Part shown: positions 37,051-47,717 of the stretch, piece after piece | How the letters are laid out: every line of letters starts with the position of its first letter | How positions within the stretch are numbered: the stretch's first letter is position 1 | Assembly: GCA_015499995.1 (NCBI GenBank) | Contig: JADNRV010000206.1 | Coordinates: 1 to 64,000, forward strand | DNA: 64,000 nucleotides | From: Flammula alnicola | Lineage: Eukaryota; Basidiomycota; Agaricomycetes; Agaricales; Strophariaceae | Direction of reading: 5' to 3' | Notes under the pieces: generated by a model | Told to the model about the DNA's origin: nothing | Database searches by the model: none | What the model saw: only the letters and a program-made list of their open reading frames with translations | Position numbers and translations under genes: made by a program

Positions 37051-37317
37051 ATGCGCCCAACGGCAAGCCGCCTCGTTCGGGTGGTTCCTCGAAAGCTGCT
37101 CAATGTGAGCGACCAAAAAATTTACATGCGCCCGAGACCCCAAACGGAGGACTTGAAACAACCCACCCTCATGGATATGCTATTCAAGAAAAGAGAGGAG
37201 GCTGGGGATGCATGGCCCCTTAACATTCGCTTAGAGCCCCAGTTGAAGAAGGAGGTTTTTAAGGAAGTGCAGCCAAAGCTGAGGACAGTGCTGAAGAGGA
37301 TGACGAAGGAGAGATGA
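37051..37317 (+). CDS. Small basic protein, possibly mitochondrial
   Basis: An 88-residue frame without introns. The N-terminus MRPTASRLVRVVPRKLL is Arg-rich and lacks acidic residues, like a mitochondrial presequence. The rest is Lys/Glu-rich: TLMDMLFKKREEAGDAWPLN, LEPQLKKEVFKEVQPKLRTV, LKRMTKER. It lies 264 bp from the divergent DSC1-like gene and about 220 bp before the hAT element. I do not recognise the family; size and charge would suit a small mitochondrial ribosomal or assembly factor, but that is only a guess. Confidence 0.5.
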   Translation: MRPTASRLVRVVPRKLLNVSDQKIYMRPRPQTEDLKQPTLMDMLFKKREEAGDAWPLNIRLEPQLKKEVFKEVQPKLRTVLKRMTKER

Positions 37318-37542
37318 CCATGAAGCGACGAGAAGGTCACCGTTTTCGGGTGCTCCGTTTCAATCAGGCGAAGGCTCTGGCGGCAAACAACATATACAGC
37401 AGGTCTTCATCCTGGAAGCGGGGGAGGGATTGTATAGGGGATGTCCACGGCTCTTTAGGCCTACAGTTCGGGATTAGACATGTGTGGATTTTCAGTACGT
37501 CCTGTCAAAAACTTGATATTTTTTGGTGTATTTGCTGCCAAT

Positions 37543-38467
37543 TAGTGTTGTCGCCGAGGCGAGGCGAGGCGAGGCGAGGTGGACAACTCGAATCAACTCG
37601 AAATTTCGAGTTATGTCGAGTTGTGCCTCGAGCCAACTCGCGAGGTCGGTAATTGCCGTGATCTCGTTTCCATCCAATAAGATGGCAGAGATAACCGAGT
37701 TTTGATCTCACTGCAGGCGACCGTAGATTAGGATGCTACTGTAGGCTACTGTGAATTAAAGCAATGTAGACTAGATAAATGCAACGACAGAGAGAGCAGA
37801 TTAGCAGGTTAGGATTCTGAATGCATATTCTGAATCAATTAATTGCGTTATTCAAAATTTCCAGGGGCCATAAGCTCGTCAGCAAATTCCATGAGTCGAC
37901 TCAGTCAATGGTCGATCGTGTTTGCAATTCAATTAAGTTAGATCTTTGACAAATGAAAATTTCTGGGAATGGTACGTACTCCGAGAACTTGAGGACTTGA
38001 AGAACCTCAAGACTTGATGAGGGAACAATACCCGCCACCTCGTACCTAGCCAATTCGCGCTTGACAATGGCTTTATCTTCTGCAAGTTCTTGACAAGTTC
38101 TTGACTCTTTCTGGCAGGTAGCTGTGCAGCAGTTTCTTGACAAAGCGATGTTTGTGGGATGGTTCGTGACGGTGAATACGTCGTAGTTTTAAAATATCAA
38201 GAAATGTATTCAATAACATAATGTACATTAGCGGGTACGAATCGTGTGCAACAAGTGGAAGGCGCAATGGCTTGAACGCAACGAGACCGTCGAGACGCAC
38301 TCAGGTCCGGTGCGCGGCCGCATCACGTGAGAGCTCTGATGCCACCTCGTGTCAACTCGTCGAGGTACCTCGAGGCAACTCGTTGCCAACGAGTTGATAC
38401 GAGTTGCCCTGATTTCGAGGCGAGTCGAGTTCCAACTCGAGGTCAACTCGCCTCGACGACAACACTA
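37543..38467. mobile_element. 925-bp non-autonomous hAT-family DNA transposon
   Basis: Terminal inverted repeats begin TAGTGTTGTCG at 37543 and end with the complement at 38467; 19 of the first 20 bases match between ends. The TAGTG start fits the hAT terminal consensus (T/C)A(A/G)NG. An exact 8-bp target duplication CTGCCAAT flanks it at 37535-37542 and 38468-38475, the hAT hallmark. Both subterminal regions carry many copies of CAACTCG/CGAGTTG in both orientations, like transposase-binding subterminal repeats. The central 600 bp has no transposase-like frame, so it must be mobilised by another copy. It inserted between a small basic gene and the decarboxylase promoter, about 220 bp before the latter's ATG. 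Confidence 0.9.
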
Positions 38468-38694
38468 CTGCCAATAGAGAATTGCCTTCAATGACAGGAT
38501 GTTAGTGGGTTGATGATGCCTTCCTGTATTTTAGGAGCGTACACATCCGCAGTCATGGTACATATCATATGATCATCGAATTGATATTCGTCGCTATTCT
38601 TATAGGGACCCTGGTTTCATCCCACTCCTCAACCGCATCCCAACTCCATCTTGCGATATCCATTCCCATTGTCCACTGATACTAATTTTTAAGA

Positions 38695-40462
38695 ATGGCC
38701 TCCCTCCCTATCAGCGACGTCCATAAGCCTATCGAGGTGATCAAGCGCGACAGCCTTCCGGAAGCAAAGCGTGACGACATCGCGAAAGGGTTCACCGCTC
38801 TCGTCTCCCGCTCCGCCAAGAACCCGAACGTCGCGTACCACATCCTGGCCCCTATGTATACTGTGAGCAAGCTGTCCTGGGTGCATAGTCTCATTCCAGG
38901 ACTCGAGAAGCTGGCGGTGGAATACCACTGCGGCAACTATGTTGTTAAGCGAGGCTCAACTGAGCCATTCTTCGAGTCGATGCCTTTGTTTGCGAGGTAC
39001 GTCCCATCGAGTTTTTCTACCGTAGAGATGACATCAATGACGGTTCTTGATGGAAGTAGAATTGGGATGCACCTCCTATTCTATGGCAATGAACAAATAA
39101 AGTTGCTGGGGAACAAGAGAATCGATGAGTTGCTCCATGAGGAGTCGATCAGGGTGAAATAATTGTTCTCGGTTGGTCACACAAGTTCTTGTCCTTACTT
39201 TCTACTAGCAAGGAAAAATCTATGACGATCCGAAATCGGCGAAATCTATACCCTCTTTCATAGAGACTTATTCCATCCAGATAAACGAGCTTCTAGAGCC
39301 TGATATCTCAAAGTACCGAAACTTCAATGAGTTCTTCTTCAGGTACCAAGTCCTCTTTCCTGATGGTCATTGTCTCTGCCGTTAATCAGAGTGTTTCTCT
39401 GTAGGAAACTGCGACCAGACGCACGTCCAATCGAGAACCAAGACGACGACTCCGTTATTGTCAGTGCCGCTGACTGTCGTCTGACAGTTTTTACCTCTGT
39501 AGACGTCGCAAAGGCCTTCTGGTAAAATCCCTTTTGCATGTCCGTTGTGGGTTCTGATAGTCATGCGCACTTCATATTCTAAATCGCTGAAGGGTCAAAG
39601 GACAGAACTTTAACATCCATAATCTCCTCAACATCCCAGCTGATTCTCCCAAACTGGAGCCTCTCAAAGGCGCAAGCATCGCTATCTTCCGTTTAGCTCC
39701 AGCGGATTATCATCGGTTCCACAGCCCAATCGATTGCGAAGTCGGAGATATAGAGTTTGTCCAGGGCCAGTTCTATACCGGTCAGTGTTCCTCGTGGACT
39801 TGTAAAGAACGTGCGCTTATGCGAAGCATCGTTGTCGGGCGATTCATGCGTTGTCTTTTGACAGTGAACCCTCAAGCGATCAACGAGCCGGGCTTTGACG
39901 TGCTGACCGCCAATACTCGGTCTATTCTTTACTTGAAGCACATTCCGACCGGCAAGCTAGTCGCTTTCGTCGCGATAGGTGCACTACTTGTCGGGAGTAT
40001 TCGGTGGACCGGCGGCAAGGAGAAAGGTACCATCCTGAAGAGAGGGGAAGAGCTTGGGTACGTTGCCTGCGCGCTGACTGAGAGAATACTTGTATTAATT
40101 CGTTTCGCAGACATTTTGCCTATGGAGGAAGCACGATTGTGGTTGTCTTCCCCAAGGAAGTTGCCGAGTAAGACTTACTTCAAATTCACTTTTTGCGCAG
40201 ATCTTGGAAGTCTGATTACTTCCCAGTTTTGACGAAGATCTCGTATCGAATTCACAGAAGCCCATCGAAACACTCGTTAAGGTGGGTTACAGCTCTTTTC
40301 ACCAATGAGCTCTGGCAATTCGAGTCCTGTTAATTGTATTGATTGGTATAGGTTGGATATTCGATCGGCAAGACTCCAATGAAAAAGTCGAGCATGGTTC
40401 GATATTCGATTGGCAAGACTCCAATGAAGAAGTGGAGCACAAGTCAGTGTGTACACCAATGA
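38695..40462 (+). CDS. Phosphatidylserine decarboxylase
   Basis: Converts phosphatidylserine to phosphatidylethanolamine, using a pyruvoyl group made by self-cleavage. Start ATG 38695. Exons read GNYVVKRGSTEPFFESMPLF, RIGMHLLFYG, IYDDPKSAKSIPSFIETYSI, YRNFNEFFFRKLRPDARPIE, SVIVSAADCRLTVFTSVD, ASIAIFRLAPADYHRFHSPI with the active-site HRFHSP, FYTVNPQAINEPGFDVLTAN, LVAFVAIGALLVGSI and HFAYGGSTIVVVFPKEVAE. GGST is the site of self-cleavage, Ser becoming the pyruvoyl group. No clear signal or mitochondrial leader is seen, so it resembles the non-mitochondrial decarboxylases. The last exon holds a tandem duplication (VGYSIGKTPMKKSSM, then VRYSIGKTPMKKWS). Basidiomycetes often carry several such paralogues. 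Confidence 0.88.
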
Positions 40463-40617
40463 GGTGGGATTACCAATGATATAAAGTAGCGAGATAATTT
40501 GTTACATCCACCCGAGATATCCACAGAAATATAAATACCTGTAACAACCACCAGGGCTATCCCATTCCCGGGATTTTGTGCATTTAAAAGAAATACGTTT
40601 GGTATCGAGATTTTGAA

Positions 40618-41638
40618 TTAAGCTTGCTCAACGCGCGACAAGTGTGACCTTTTATATTGCGCCAACATTTCAACGCTAATCATCTTTATTCCCCACCGGT
40701 CGGCAAATGCACGGCAGTCGTCGCGTCTGGCCATAGTGCCTTGTGCATCGTCGTTGACGAGTTCGCACAGGACGCCTGCCGGTGGTTGGCCTGTCAGCAG
40801 GCAGAGGTCGACGCCGCTCTCGGTGTGGCCTTTCCGTGTGAGTACACCGCCCTCGCGTGCGCGCAGGGGCACCATATGTCCGGGTCTTGAGAAATCACTG
40901 GGGATCGAGGTAGGCGAGGCGAGGGCACGAGCTGTCAAGCTGCGATCGTGTGCCGAGATTCCGGTTGTCGTACCTAAAAGGACGGAGGGGCGGGGTGGAT
41001 AAGATAAGATGCGAGATGAAAGGAAGCGCGGATTCCGGAATATGACATACCGTGCTTGTAGTCCACCGTCACTGTGTAGGCTGTGCGGTGTCGGTCCTGG
41101 TTGTCGGGGACCATCATCGGTATTTCGAGTGCTTCGAGTCGTTCTGCGGGCAGGGATATGCAGATGTAGCCACTGTAAAAGTGCAACGAAAAAGGCAAGA
41201 GGCGCAAATGATTTCACATGTCAGCGGATCTCGTTATGCAGGTTTTTGTGAATGGGGCGCCGAGTATAACACCTCGGAGTCGCCTGGAGATGTACGGAGA
41301 GCGACGTGTTCTACGTGGGTGGATGAGAAGGGAGATTGGACAGACACGCACCTGGTATGTTTGATCATCCAAGCCATTTTCTCAGTCGTGCACTGCGAGC
41401 CGGAGATGATGAGGTCTCCCTCGTTCTCCCGGTTCTCATCGTCCATTACGACGAGGAACTCTCCTGCGGAAAAGGCGGCTAGTGCGTCTTCCATTGTGTT
41501 GAATGCAAAGGCCGTGCGTTTCGGTGCGTTTGTGATCTCGGTGGGCCGCCATGTCGAGGACTGGGAAGGCTTATGGACGCCGTTCGTGGTTGGAAGCGTT
41601 TGTGACATTGTAGAAGGTGAAAGCGCGACGGGTGCCAT
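40618..41638 (-). CDS. RIB3: 3,4-dihydroxy-2-butanone 4-phosphate synthase (riboflavin synthesis)
   Basis: Converts ribulose 5-phosphate to formate and the four-carbon phosphate that builds the xylene ring of riboflavin. Three exons. The first starts [11 protein letters not shown] at 41638 and contains [20 protein letters not shown] followed by [11 protein letters not shown], the acidic Mg2+-binding active-site loop, and [10 protein letters not shown]. Then come [20 protein letters not shown], an exon with [12 protein letters not shown], and finally [17 protein letters not shown] with [20 protein letters not shown] and [11 protein letters not shown], the second phosphate and metal site. It ends [10 protein letters not shown] at the stop 40618-40620. 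About 235 residues, slightly longer than yeast Rib3. All key motifs are present. It is divergent from the phosphate carrier. Confidence 0.93.
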
Positions 41639-42166
41639 TAGTATTTGAATAGTGGGAGTCGGAAATATGATGTTGGTGAAATTGAGAGGATGAGAGTAAT
41701 TATTGCATTTCAGGGTGGGAACTTTATAAGACGATCAAGCGATGTTGTAAAATCCGTGACACGGTTGTATGGGAGCCTCGTAAGCCGATGGCTCTGGGAC
41801 AACCTCGACCAGAAATACAAATTCTGGTTTACATACCTGTAGCGAATACGCATTTATAGCCTGCCTGCTCTTGTCTGCATCTCGTCTGAGCAGCACTTAA
41901 GTGTATTTATTAATGACTCAAGTGAATACTAATACATAGGAATTCAGGAAGTGCGCGTCCCCGCGGGCCGGCTTAAAGTACGTGCGCAACGGGATTGGAT
42001 CGGCTCAACACGGAAGGAGCCGGTCGCGGCGAGTTTTTCTACGAACAGCTGGCAGGCTTGAACGCACCTCTCTCTCTTCCTCTTCCGACAAAGGACAGGA
42101 TCCCTCCTCAGCCGCCTCTTAGACTTTCCTAGACTTGTCTATTGGCTCTTAATTCCTTCTATTACC
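41639..42166. other. Divergent promoter region RIB3 / phosphate carrier
   Basis: About 530 bp between divergent starts. The right part has a pyrimidine-rich leader (CTCTCTCTTCCTCTTCC near 42068-42085) typical of highly expressed fungal genes. Confidence 0.5.
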
Positions 42167-43291
42167 ATGTCTGCAACCAAGTGGGATGCCAGGTATACTC
42201 TTTTCTCTTTCTCTCCCTTATACCTTTTTTGTTGGGCTCGCGCTTACCGTTGTTCAACAGATATCTCGGGCCTGTGCCCCATGACACCTCGTACTACGCC
42301 AAATGCATGCTTGGTGGTGTCCTCGCCTGCGGTTTTACACACGCAGGTATCACTCCTCTCGATGTTGCTAAATGCAACATGCAGGTAAAGCAAACTATCA
42401 ACTTCGCGCATTTTCACCCGCTTATGAGCTTTTTTCTGTGAAAAAAAGGTCAACCCCACAAAATACACTGGTCTCGTTCCAACACTGAAGACCCTCTTGG
42501 CTGAGGAGGGTTCAACGGGTATCTGGAAAGGTGTCGGCCCCACCTTCGTCGGCTACTCGTTCCAAGGAATGTTCAAGTACGGTCTCTACGAGGTTTTCAA
42601 GGATGCCTATATGAACCTCGCCGGTGAAGAGCTCTCAAACAAGTACAAGCCCCTCATCTGGCTCGCCGGTTCCGCTTCCGCCGAGGTCTTCGCTGACATC
42701 GCTCTCTGCCCCTTCGAGATGACCAAGGTCAAGATCCAAACCTCCCAGGGTGGTGTTTTCCCAACTGCTTTCGGTGCTGCCATCCGTGAGATGTCCGCCA
42801 CCAAGCTTGAGACCCGCTTCCCCTTCGGTTCTCTGGTTCCTCTATGGTCGCGTCAGGTAATATTTCCCATTGATGTCATCATCCACTACTGAAACTAAAC
42901 ATATTTGCTTGATTAGATCCCCTACACCATGGCTAAGTTCTTCTTCTTCGAAAAGATCGTCCAGCTCTTTTACACCCACGTGTTCACTCAGCCCAAGGAA
43001 ACCTATGGCAAGGGAACCCAGCTCGGCGTCACATTCGCTTCCGGTTACCTCGCTGGTGTTGTCTGCGCCATCGTTTCCCACCCCGCTGATTCGATCGTTT
43101 CTCAACTCGGAAAGTCTGCCAACAAGGGCAAGTCCATCGGACAAATCGCCGGCGAGGTTGGCTGGGGTACTCTCGCTACCAAGGGTCTCGGCACCAGGGT
43201 GCTCATGATTGGTACTCTCACCGGCTTCCAATGGTGGATCTACGATTCATTCAAGAGCGCTATGGGCATGGGTACCACTGGTGGAAAGTAA
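42167..43291 (+). CDS. MIR1: Mitochondrial phosphate carrier (SLC25A3/Mir1)
   Basis: Inner-membrane carrier importing phosphate with protons for ATP synthesis. The start MSATKWDARYLGPVPHDTSY is followed by three carrier repeats with signatures PLDVAKCNMQV, PFEMTKVKIQ and PADSIVSQL. ETRFPFGSLVPLWSRQIPYT and TMAKFFFFEKIVQLFYTHVF are phosphate-carrier specific. Three introns: near the start (after GCCAG), after AACATGCAG, and before ATCCCCTAC. About 310 residues, ending MGTTGGK at 43289-43291. The codon choice is strongly C-ending, consistent with high expression. The first signature has an Ala-Lys-Cys-Asn variation (usual form VKCRMQ), otherwise typical. Confidence 0.95.
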
Positions 43292-43807
43292 ACGATTGTC
43301 TACACTATAACTCCCTAGTTCTTGTGAGTTGGCAATTTATTTGTACTTCGCCTTTCACCCTTCTTACTTTTGGATAATAGATTCGCAGTTTGGATGGAGT
43401 ATCGGTGTCCCTGATACCCATTTATCGTGTTAAAAAGGACTCTAGATTACTTATTATTGCCTAGCGTCGCTTTCATGTTATCCCACTTTACCTTAGAATG
43501 GGATTTTTTTTCATCGATGATATCGGTCGACCGGACGCCCACGCTTGGCTTCACGTACTAGCCAATATTTAGACGTAAGCCGACGTTGCCACGCTTGTTG
43601 TGCGCACAGGCGATTTGCTCAAGCCTCAAGGTGCACTAAAGGGCAAACTGAAATGGTGCTGGTTGGTCTGCCGACATGTCGTTGGCTTGTCCTATGTCAC
43701 ACCCCGTGCCCAATTGAAATAATGATCCAAAGCCCATGGTGTACTGGAGAAAACATGTATGCAAGTTATTCGAGAACCTTCCTTCGCTGCGGTTCGACGG
43801 ACTAACT
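43292..43807. other. Convergent 3' intergenic region
   Basis: About 515 bp holding the 3' end of the phosphate carrier and the end of the next minus-strand gene. No further gene. Confidence 0.5.
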
Positions 43808-44635
43808 CTACATAATCAGACACCCATCCTTGAGCTCATCGGGCTTGCTCTTTTTCTTGGGCTCGCTCTTTTTCCTGGGCTCGCTCTTTTTCCTGGGCTC
43901 GCTCTTTTTCTTGGGCTTACTCTCTTTGACCTGGAAGTGATCGTTGTACCCTGGTCCTGGCGTCCTGGATTGGTCATGAGCAATAACACCTCTGAATGTC
44001 TGGTGTCCGCCTTTGGTCTTCTGGGTGATGACACGAGCAGGGCCAAGATTTTTGGGATCGCCCAAGGGGAATTCCCTCCCTGGAGGTTTGTGTGGATGGT
44101 TCTTGTCGACGATCATATGGGGCAATGGCTTGTTTCCTCCGTTCGGTTTGGGTACTTCATGGGGACGGTTTGAGAAGCTCTATTAAGGCAACTAGTATCA
44201 GCAGATGAAGTTAGAAATTAATTGTGCGATAATACCAACCTTGAGAGGGGATTTCTTGGCCTGTGTTTTGCTGAGACCCGGGTCTTTCAGTCTTTGTGCC
44301 TCCGCATGACTCTCGAAAACGGCCTGGTGGACATCCTTGCCAGCGAATGTGTCTGTGACGCCGCTTGGGTATTAGCAAAATCGCGGGATCTCGAATTTCC
44401 ATGTCAGAAGGACGTACGACCAGACTTGCTGCCCCCAGCTGCGACATTGAATTTGGAGTTGCAGTCGGGCAAGTTAGTTGTGGCCTTGTACTGCCGCTCT
44501 AGTTGAGCGGCCGCCTCCTCAGGCGTCTTGCTGGCCTTGCCGGCATTCTTGCCAGTGAATGTGTCTATGACGCCGCTTGGGTATCAGCAAAATTCTGGGA
44601 TCTCAATATCAGAGAGACGTACAATCAGTCTTCAT
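43808..44635 (-). CDS. Basic repeat-containing protein with duplicated exons
   Basis: Four exons join in phase from ATG 44633-44635 (MKTD) to the stop 43808-43810. Exons 2 and 3 start alike: YTFTGKNAGKASKTPEEAAA and HTFAGKDVHQAVFESHAEAQ. Their upstream introns are also alike (end of intron GCGGCGTCAtAG or GCGGCGTCACAG before ACACATTC), so an exon with its intron was duplicated. The last exon reads NRPHEVPKPNGGNKPLPHMI, DKNHPHKPPGREFPLGDPKN, HQTFRGVIAHDQSRTPGPGY, then a tail of 6-residue units (KKKSEP, RKKSEP) and DELKDGCLIM. The final CLIM is a CaaX box, so the protein is probably prenylated and membrane-attached. Family not recognised. Confidence 0.65.
43841..43930. repeat. 18-bp tandem repeat, about five units
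   Basis: Units of the form GGGCTCGCTCTTTTTCCT repeat at 43841, 43859, 43877, 43895 and more loosely 43913. On the minus strand they encode KKKSEP/RKKSEP. The inner two units are identical, which suggests recent copy-number change. Confidence 0.9.
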
Positions 44636-45293
44636 CGGCAAACCCTGGGTGAGCTACGTAGCGTTACATCGCGTTGTGTAGTGGACGTCCCTTTATACTC
44701 CTAATGACATTGTATCCCCGACAATCTCGGATTCCTGTATGACTGCCAACCCGAAGCGCTCAAGTGTGCATGTTTCCCTTGAGTCCATGTCAACCTTGAT
44801 ACATATACCAGAAACATGGGGTATACTTCAAGTATACTTTAATTAATGTGACGGTGACAGGCTATTTGCAGTTCCATTAATCGAGAATTCGCCGGGATGT
44901 AATTGGTTGGGGATGGCGGTGGGGCCCCATTCAAATCTTTGGAACCAACATCCCGGCTATGTCACTGAATAGAAGAAGTTGACAGTGGGTTAACAGCCAT
45001 GCGAGAATCAATAAACACTGACTATCGGATACGCTCTGGGTATACATGAGAGTAATATCACTCGTTTGGCCATTAGCCAAGTGCGTAGGTTAGGAGCGAA
45101 TACAGGTACAACGGCAACGATTAAAGTGTGTGGCATAAGAATGTAAGTTATCCACTCATTTGAATTGGAGGATGATACCGTAGAGTAACTCTGACTTGGT
45201 GGTGGAGATATCTAGAAGTACAACTGGAACGTGAAGCTGGTCGTGTGCCAAAAGATGGGAGGAAGGTACCTACAAAGAAATGAAGTGTCCGTT
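44636..45293. other. Intergenic region
   Basis: About 660 bp between two minus-strand genes, with no convincing coding sequence. It should contain the promoter of the repeat-protein gene on its left side. Confidence 0.4.
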
Positions 45294-46679
45294 TCAAAGA
45301 GTTAAATCGTCAATGCACTTGAAACACTGAGGAAGGGAAAACGACGAATCTTGATACTCCTCGACATTGACTTGTTGGGTGATCCAATCGATCCTTTTGA
45401 ACTGAGTAGGCACCGGGACGACAAGCGTTTTCAGTGGCGTCGCCGTCGTGGGTATCGTCCTGGCAGAAACAAGGCTGCATAGAATATCTTCTGCGACGAC
45501 AGGGATCATGCTGATGGTGCGCAGCTTTGGCCAAATGGACGTCTGGTGCATGTTTTGGCACGATTCGTTGACAAAAAATGAGTTGACATCCAGGAGCGCG
45601 AAATGATCAACAGCAGGGAATATACGTGCAAGTTGGGCGAAAGAAACGTCGTCAATGAATGAGGATTTGCCTTTGAGGATTAGATTACGAATGGATGGAT
45701 ATTGCTCAGAAAGCTGAGTTTCCATGAGTGTCTCGGGAAGATCGTGAGCCACGAGGTCGTATAAAGATAACGTATGAAGAAGTGGAGCCGAAAAGGATAG
45801 AAGGGGGACGAAGAGTGGCCACCGGCGATCGGAAAGCTTGAGGACAGTCAAAGAAGGCAGCCTTATAATATCTTCGGAAGAAGGATACAATGGCCAGCCT
45901 TCAATGACACGATTTCGGATCGTAAGTTCTTCAAGGTAGGTCATCTTTGACATGAGTCGTCGGAAAACAGAGACATGCATGGGACAATTTGAAGTCAGGT
46001 GAAGGCGCGTCAATTGAAGCGAGGGGGTAAAACGTAGAAGCGACACGCCAATGAGATGCAATGACTTCAAGGAGGGCATCCCACCTTGAAATACTTTCGT
46101 CAATCCCGCTACGTGAGAACCAGAAGACATCCGGAGTTGTTCGAGAAGCGGAGCCTCTAATTCTCGTAAGTTTTCTGAAAAGGATGTCGCGTCTTGAGTT
46201 CCAGTTTGGATGTTTAGCCGACGCCAACGGGATACGCTTGATTTGATAGCTTTCCATGTCCCTAGAACACGTTCGTGCTTTGCTGCATCTAGTGCATCGT
46301 ATCGCAGGTCGATTTCGAGGTCCAGAGGAAGGCTTTGTGACCTTTGGAGGTAGATGGTGGCAATGAAGGGTGGTGTCCAAGGTAATATGACTAGTCTCGT
46401 CCACAAGGTGGAAAGGTTGATGGCGATTGAACGCCAGTATTGGCATACATGCGTTATGTGAAGCTCTGGAAGAGTCGAAGTGGCGGAAGAGTCCCAGGCC
46501 CTACAATATTCCTCGAAGATGAGGATGAGAACCTCGACAGGGATGGTACCGATAGGACGTGATATAACGGTGTCGCCTTCGATCTTCGACCCGACGAGAG
46601 CAGCCAAGCGAGCGCATAAAAACATAGCTTCGTAGAATTGGGTTGATCTTGAAAGCGGCGTGATGAGCGAATTGAACAT
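45294..46679 (-). CDS. Intronless F-box/LRR-like protein
   Basis: A single exon of about 461 codons starting at ATG 46677-46679 (MFNSLITPLSRS); the frame is open slightly upstream but only from a TTG. Residues about 40-85 look like an F-box: TIPVEVLILIFEEYCRAWD, then HITHVCQYWRSIAINLSTLW with the usual conserved Trp pair. The rest has irregular leucine-rich stretches (LKSLHLIGVSLLRF, LTRLHLTSN, YLEELTIRNRVI, LTVLKLSDRRW, LHTLSLYDLVA). This fits the large, fast-evolving F-box families of Agaricomycetes, which would recruit substrates to SCF ubiquitin ligases. Targets unknown. Confidence 0.82.
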   Translation of the reverse strand: MFNSLITPLSRSTQFYEAMFLCARLAALVGSKIEGDTVISRPIGTIPVEVLILIFEEYCRAWDSSATSTLPELHITHVCQYWRSIAINLSTLWTRLVILPWTPPFIATIYLQRSQSLPLDLEIDLRYDALDAAKHERVLGTWKAIKSSVSRWRRLNIQTGTQDATSFSENLRELEAPLLEQLRMSSGSHVAGLTKVFQGGMPSLKSLHLIGVSLLRFTPSLQLTRLHLTSNCPMHVSVFRRLMSKMTYLEELTIRNRVIEGWPLYPSSEDIIRLPSLTVLKLSDRRWPLFVPLLSFSAPLLHTLSLYDLVAHDLPETLMETQLSEQYPSIRNLILKGKSSFIDDVSFAQLARIFPAVDHFALLDVNSFFVNESCQNMHQTSIWPKLRTISMIPVVAEDILCSLVSARTIPTTATPLKTLVVPVPTQFKRIDWITQQVNVEEYQDSSFSLPQCFKCIDDLTL

Positions 46680-47717
46680 CTTGAAAAAATGAAACAACTG
46701 ACCTGACGCCGGAAAAGAAAAGAGGTGGAGGATACAAAGAGTGGATTTATTTCAGTGCCGGCCGCGCCCGCGTTTATATAACTTCAAGGGTGAGGCCTTC
46801 AATAGAAACGAGGCACAACACACATGATGCGGGGCATCAACTATACTCGAATATATTTGGAATACATTAAGAACAAGCTGGAAGAAGAGTGACTTCTATC
46901 CAATTGGGGAATGTCAGGCCCTAAAGTTTGGCATGAGGAGGGAACGGACGGACCTGGATTAGGTGCATCAGTCGCTGCCTACAGTCATTTGACGCAGTTG
47001 AGACGGTCTTTACAAATCAGTACAAAGTTGTGGGCGTTAAACTCGGGTCGATAAGCCGACGTTGGACTGATTGGAGCACATTTCCATATCGCGACGCTCG
47101 TTTACTGGAGTGAATTGTGCTCCAGGGTGGATACACGACGTACACTGTATAAACCGCTTTGCAGCGCTCTGCAAACTGAGAAATGGTTAGGTATCGATTG
47201 AAGGACTTGGGCCCATGACGCACCATTTGCATTGAGCTTTCTCATTCCTATCTGACAAGGATCAAGGCGAGTATTCACCTTTGCATATGATACCCTTTGC
47301 AATGCCGTTGTCACAAGCGTATATTCGACCCCACAGTTGCCTCAGTGTCGCACATTTAAGTTGTTTTGGCGACGTCGCCTGCAGATGCAAACTTGAAACC
47401 ACCTGAAACCTGATACGAACGGGTACGCAGAATCCATTCGCAGAGAAAAGGTGCCCGAGGTAAAGTACAGCGACCGTTGGCGGATTGAAAGGATGAGGAG
47501 GCGTAAATGGGTTGCGGCTGTACATAGTACATACAATAACTTCTGAAAGCTGTGGCGATCACGCACTGCGGTGTCACAGAAAGTGATTTTTAGCGTAGCG
47601 AGCTACCCACTGCGGCAGGGGCTATGCCAGGCTTTCAACATTTGAAGGCTGCGGCGAGTCTACGCCTTTACCTTTACTTTCTCGATTATACCCTCTCGAT
47701 TGATTCCTGGAAATACC
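46680..47717. other. Intergenic region
   Basis: About 1 kb between divergent genes. Overlapping short minus-strand frames near 47017-47577 (70-87 codons) have no recognisable motif. A pyrimidine-rich segment (CTTTACCTTTACTTTCTCG, about 47665-47690) precedes the next ATG. Confidence 0.4.
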
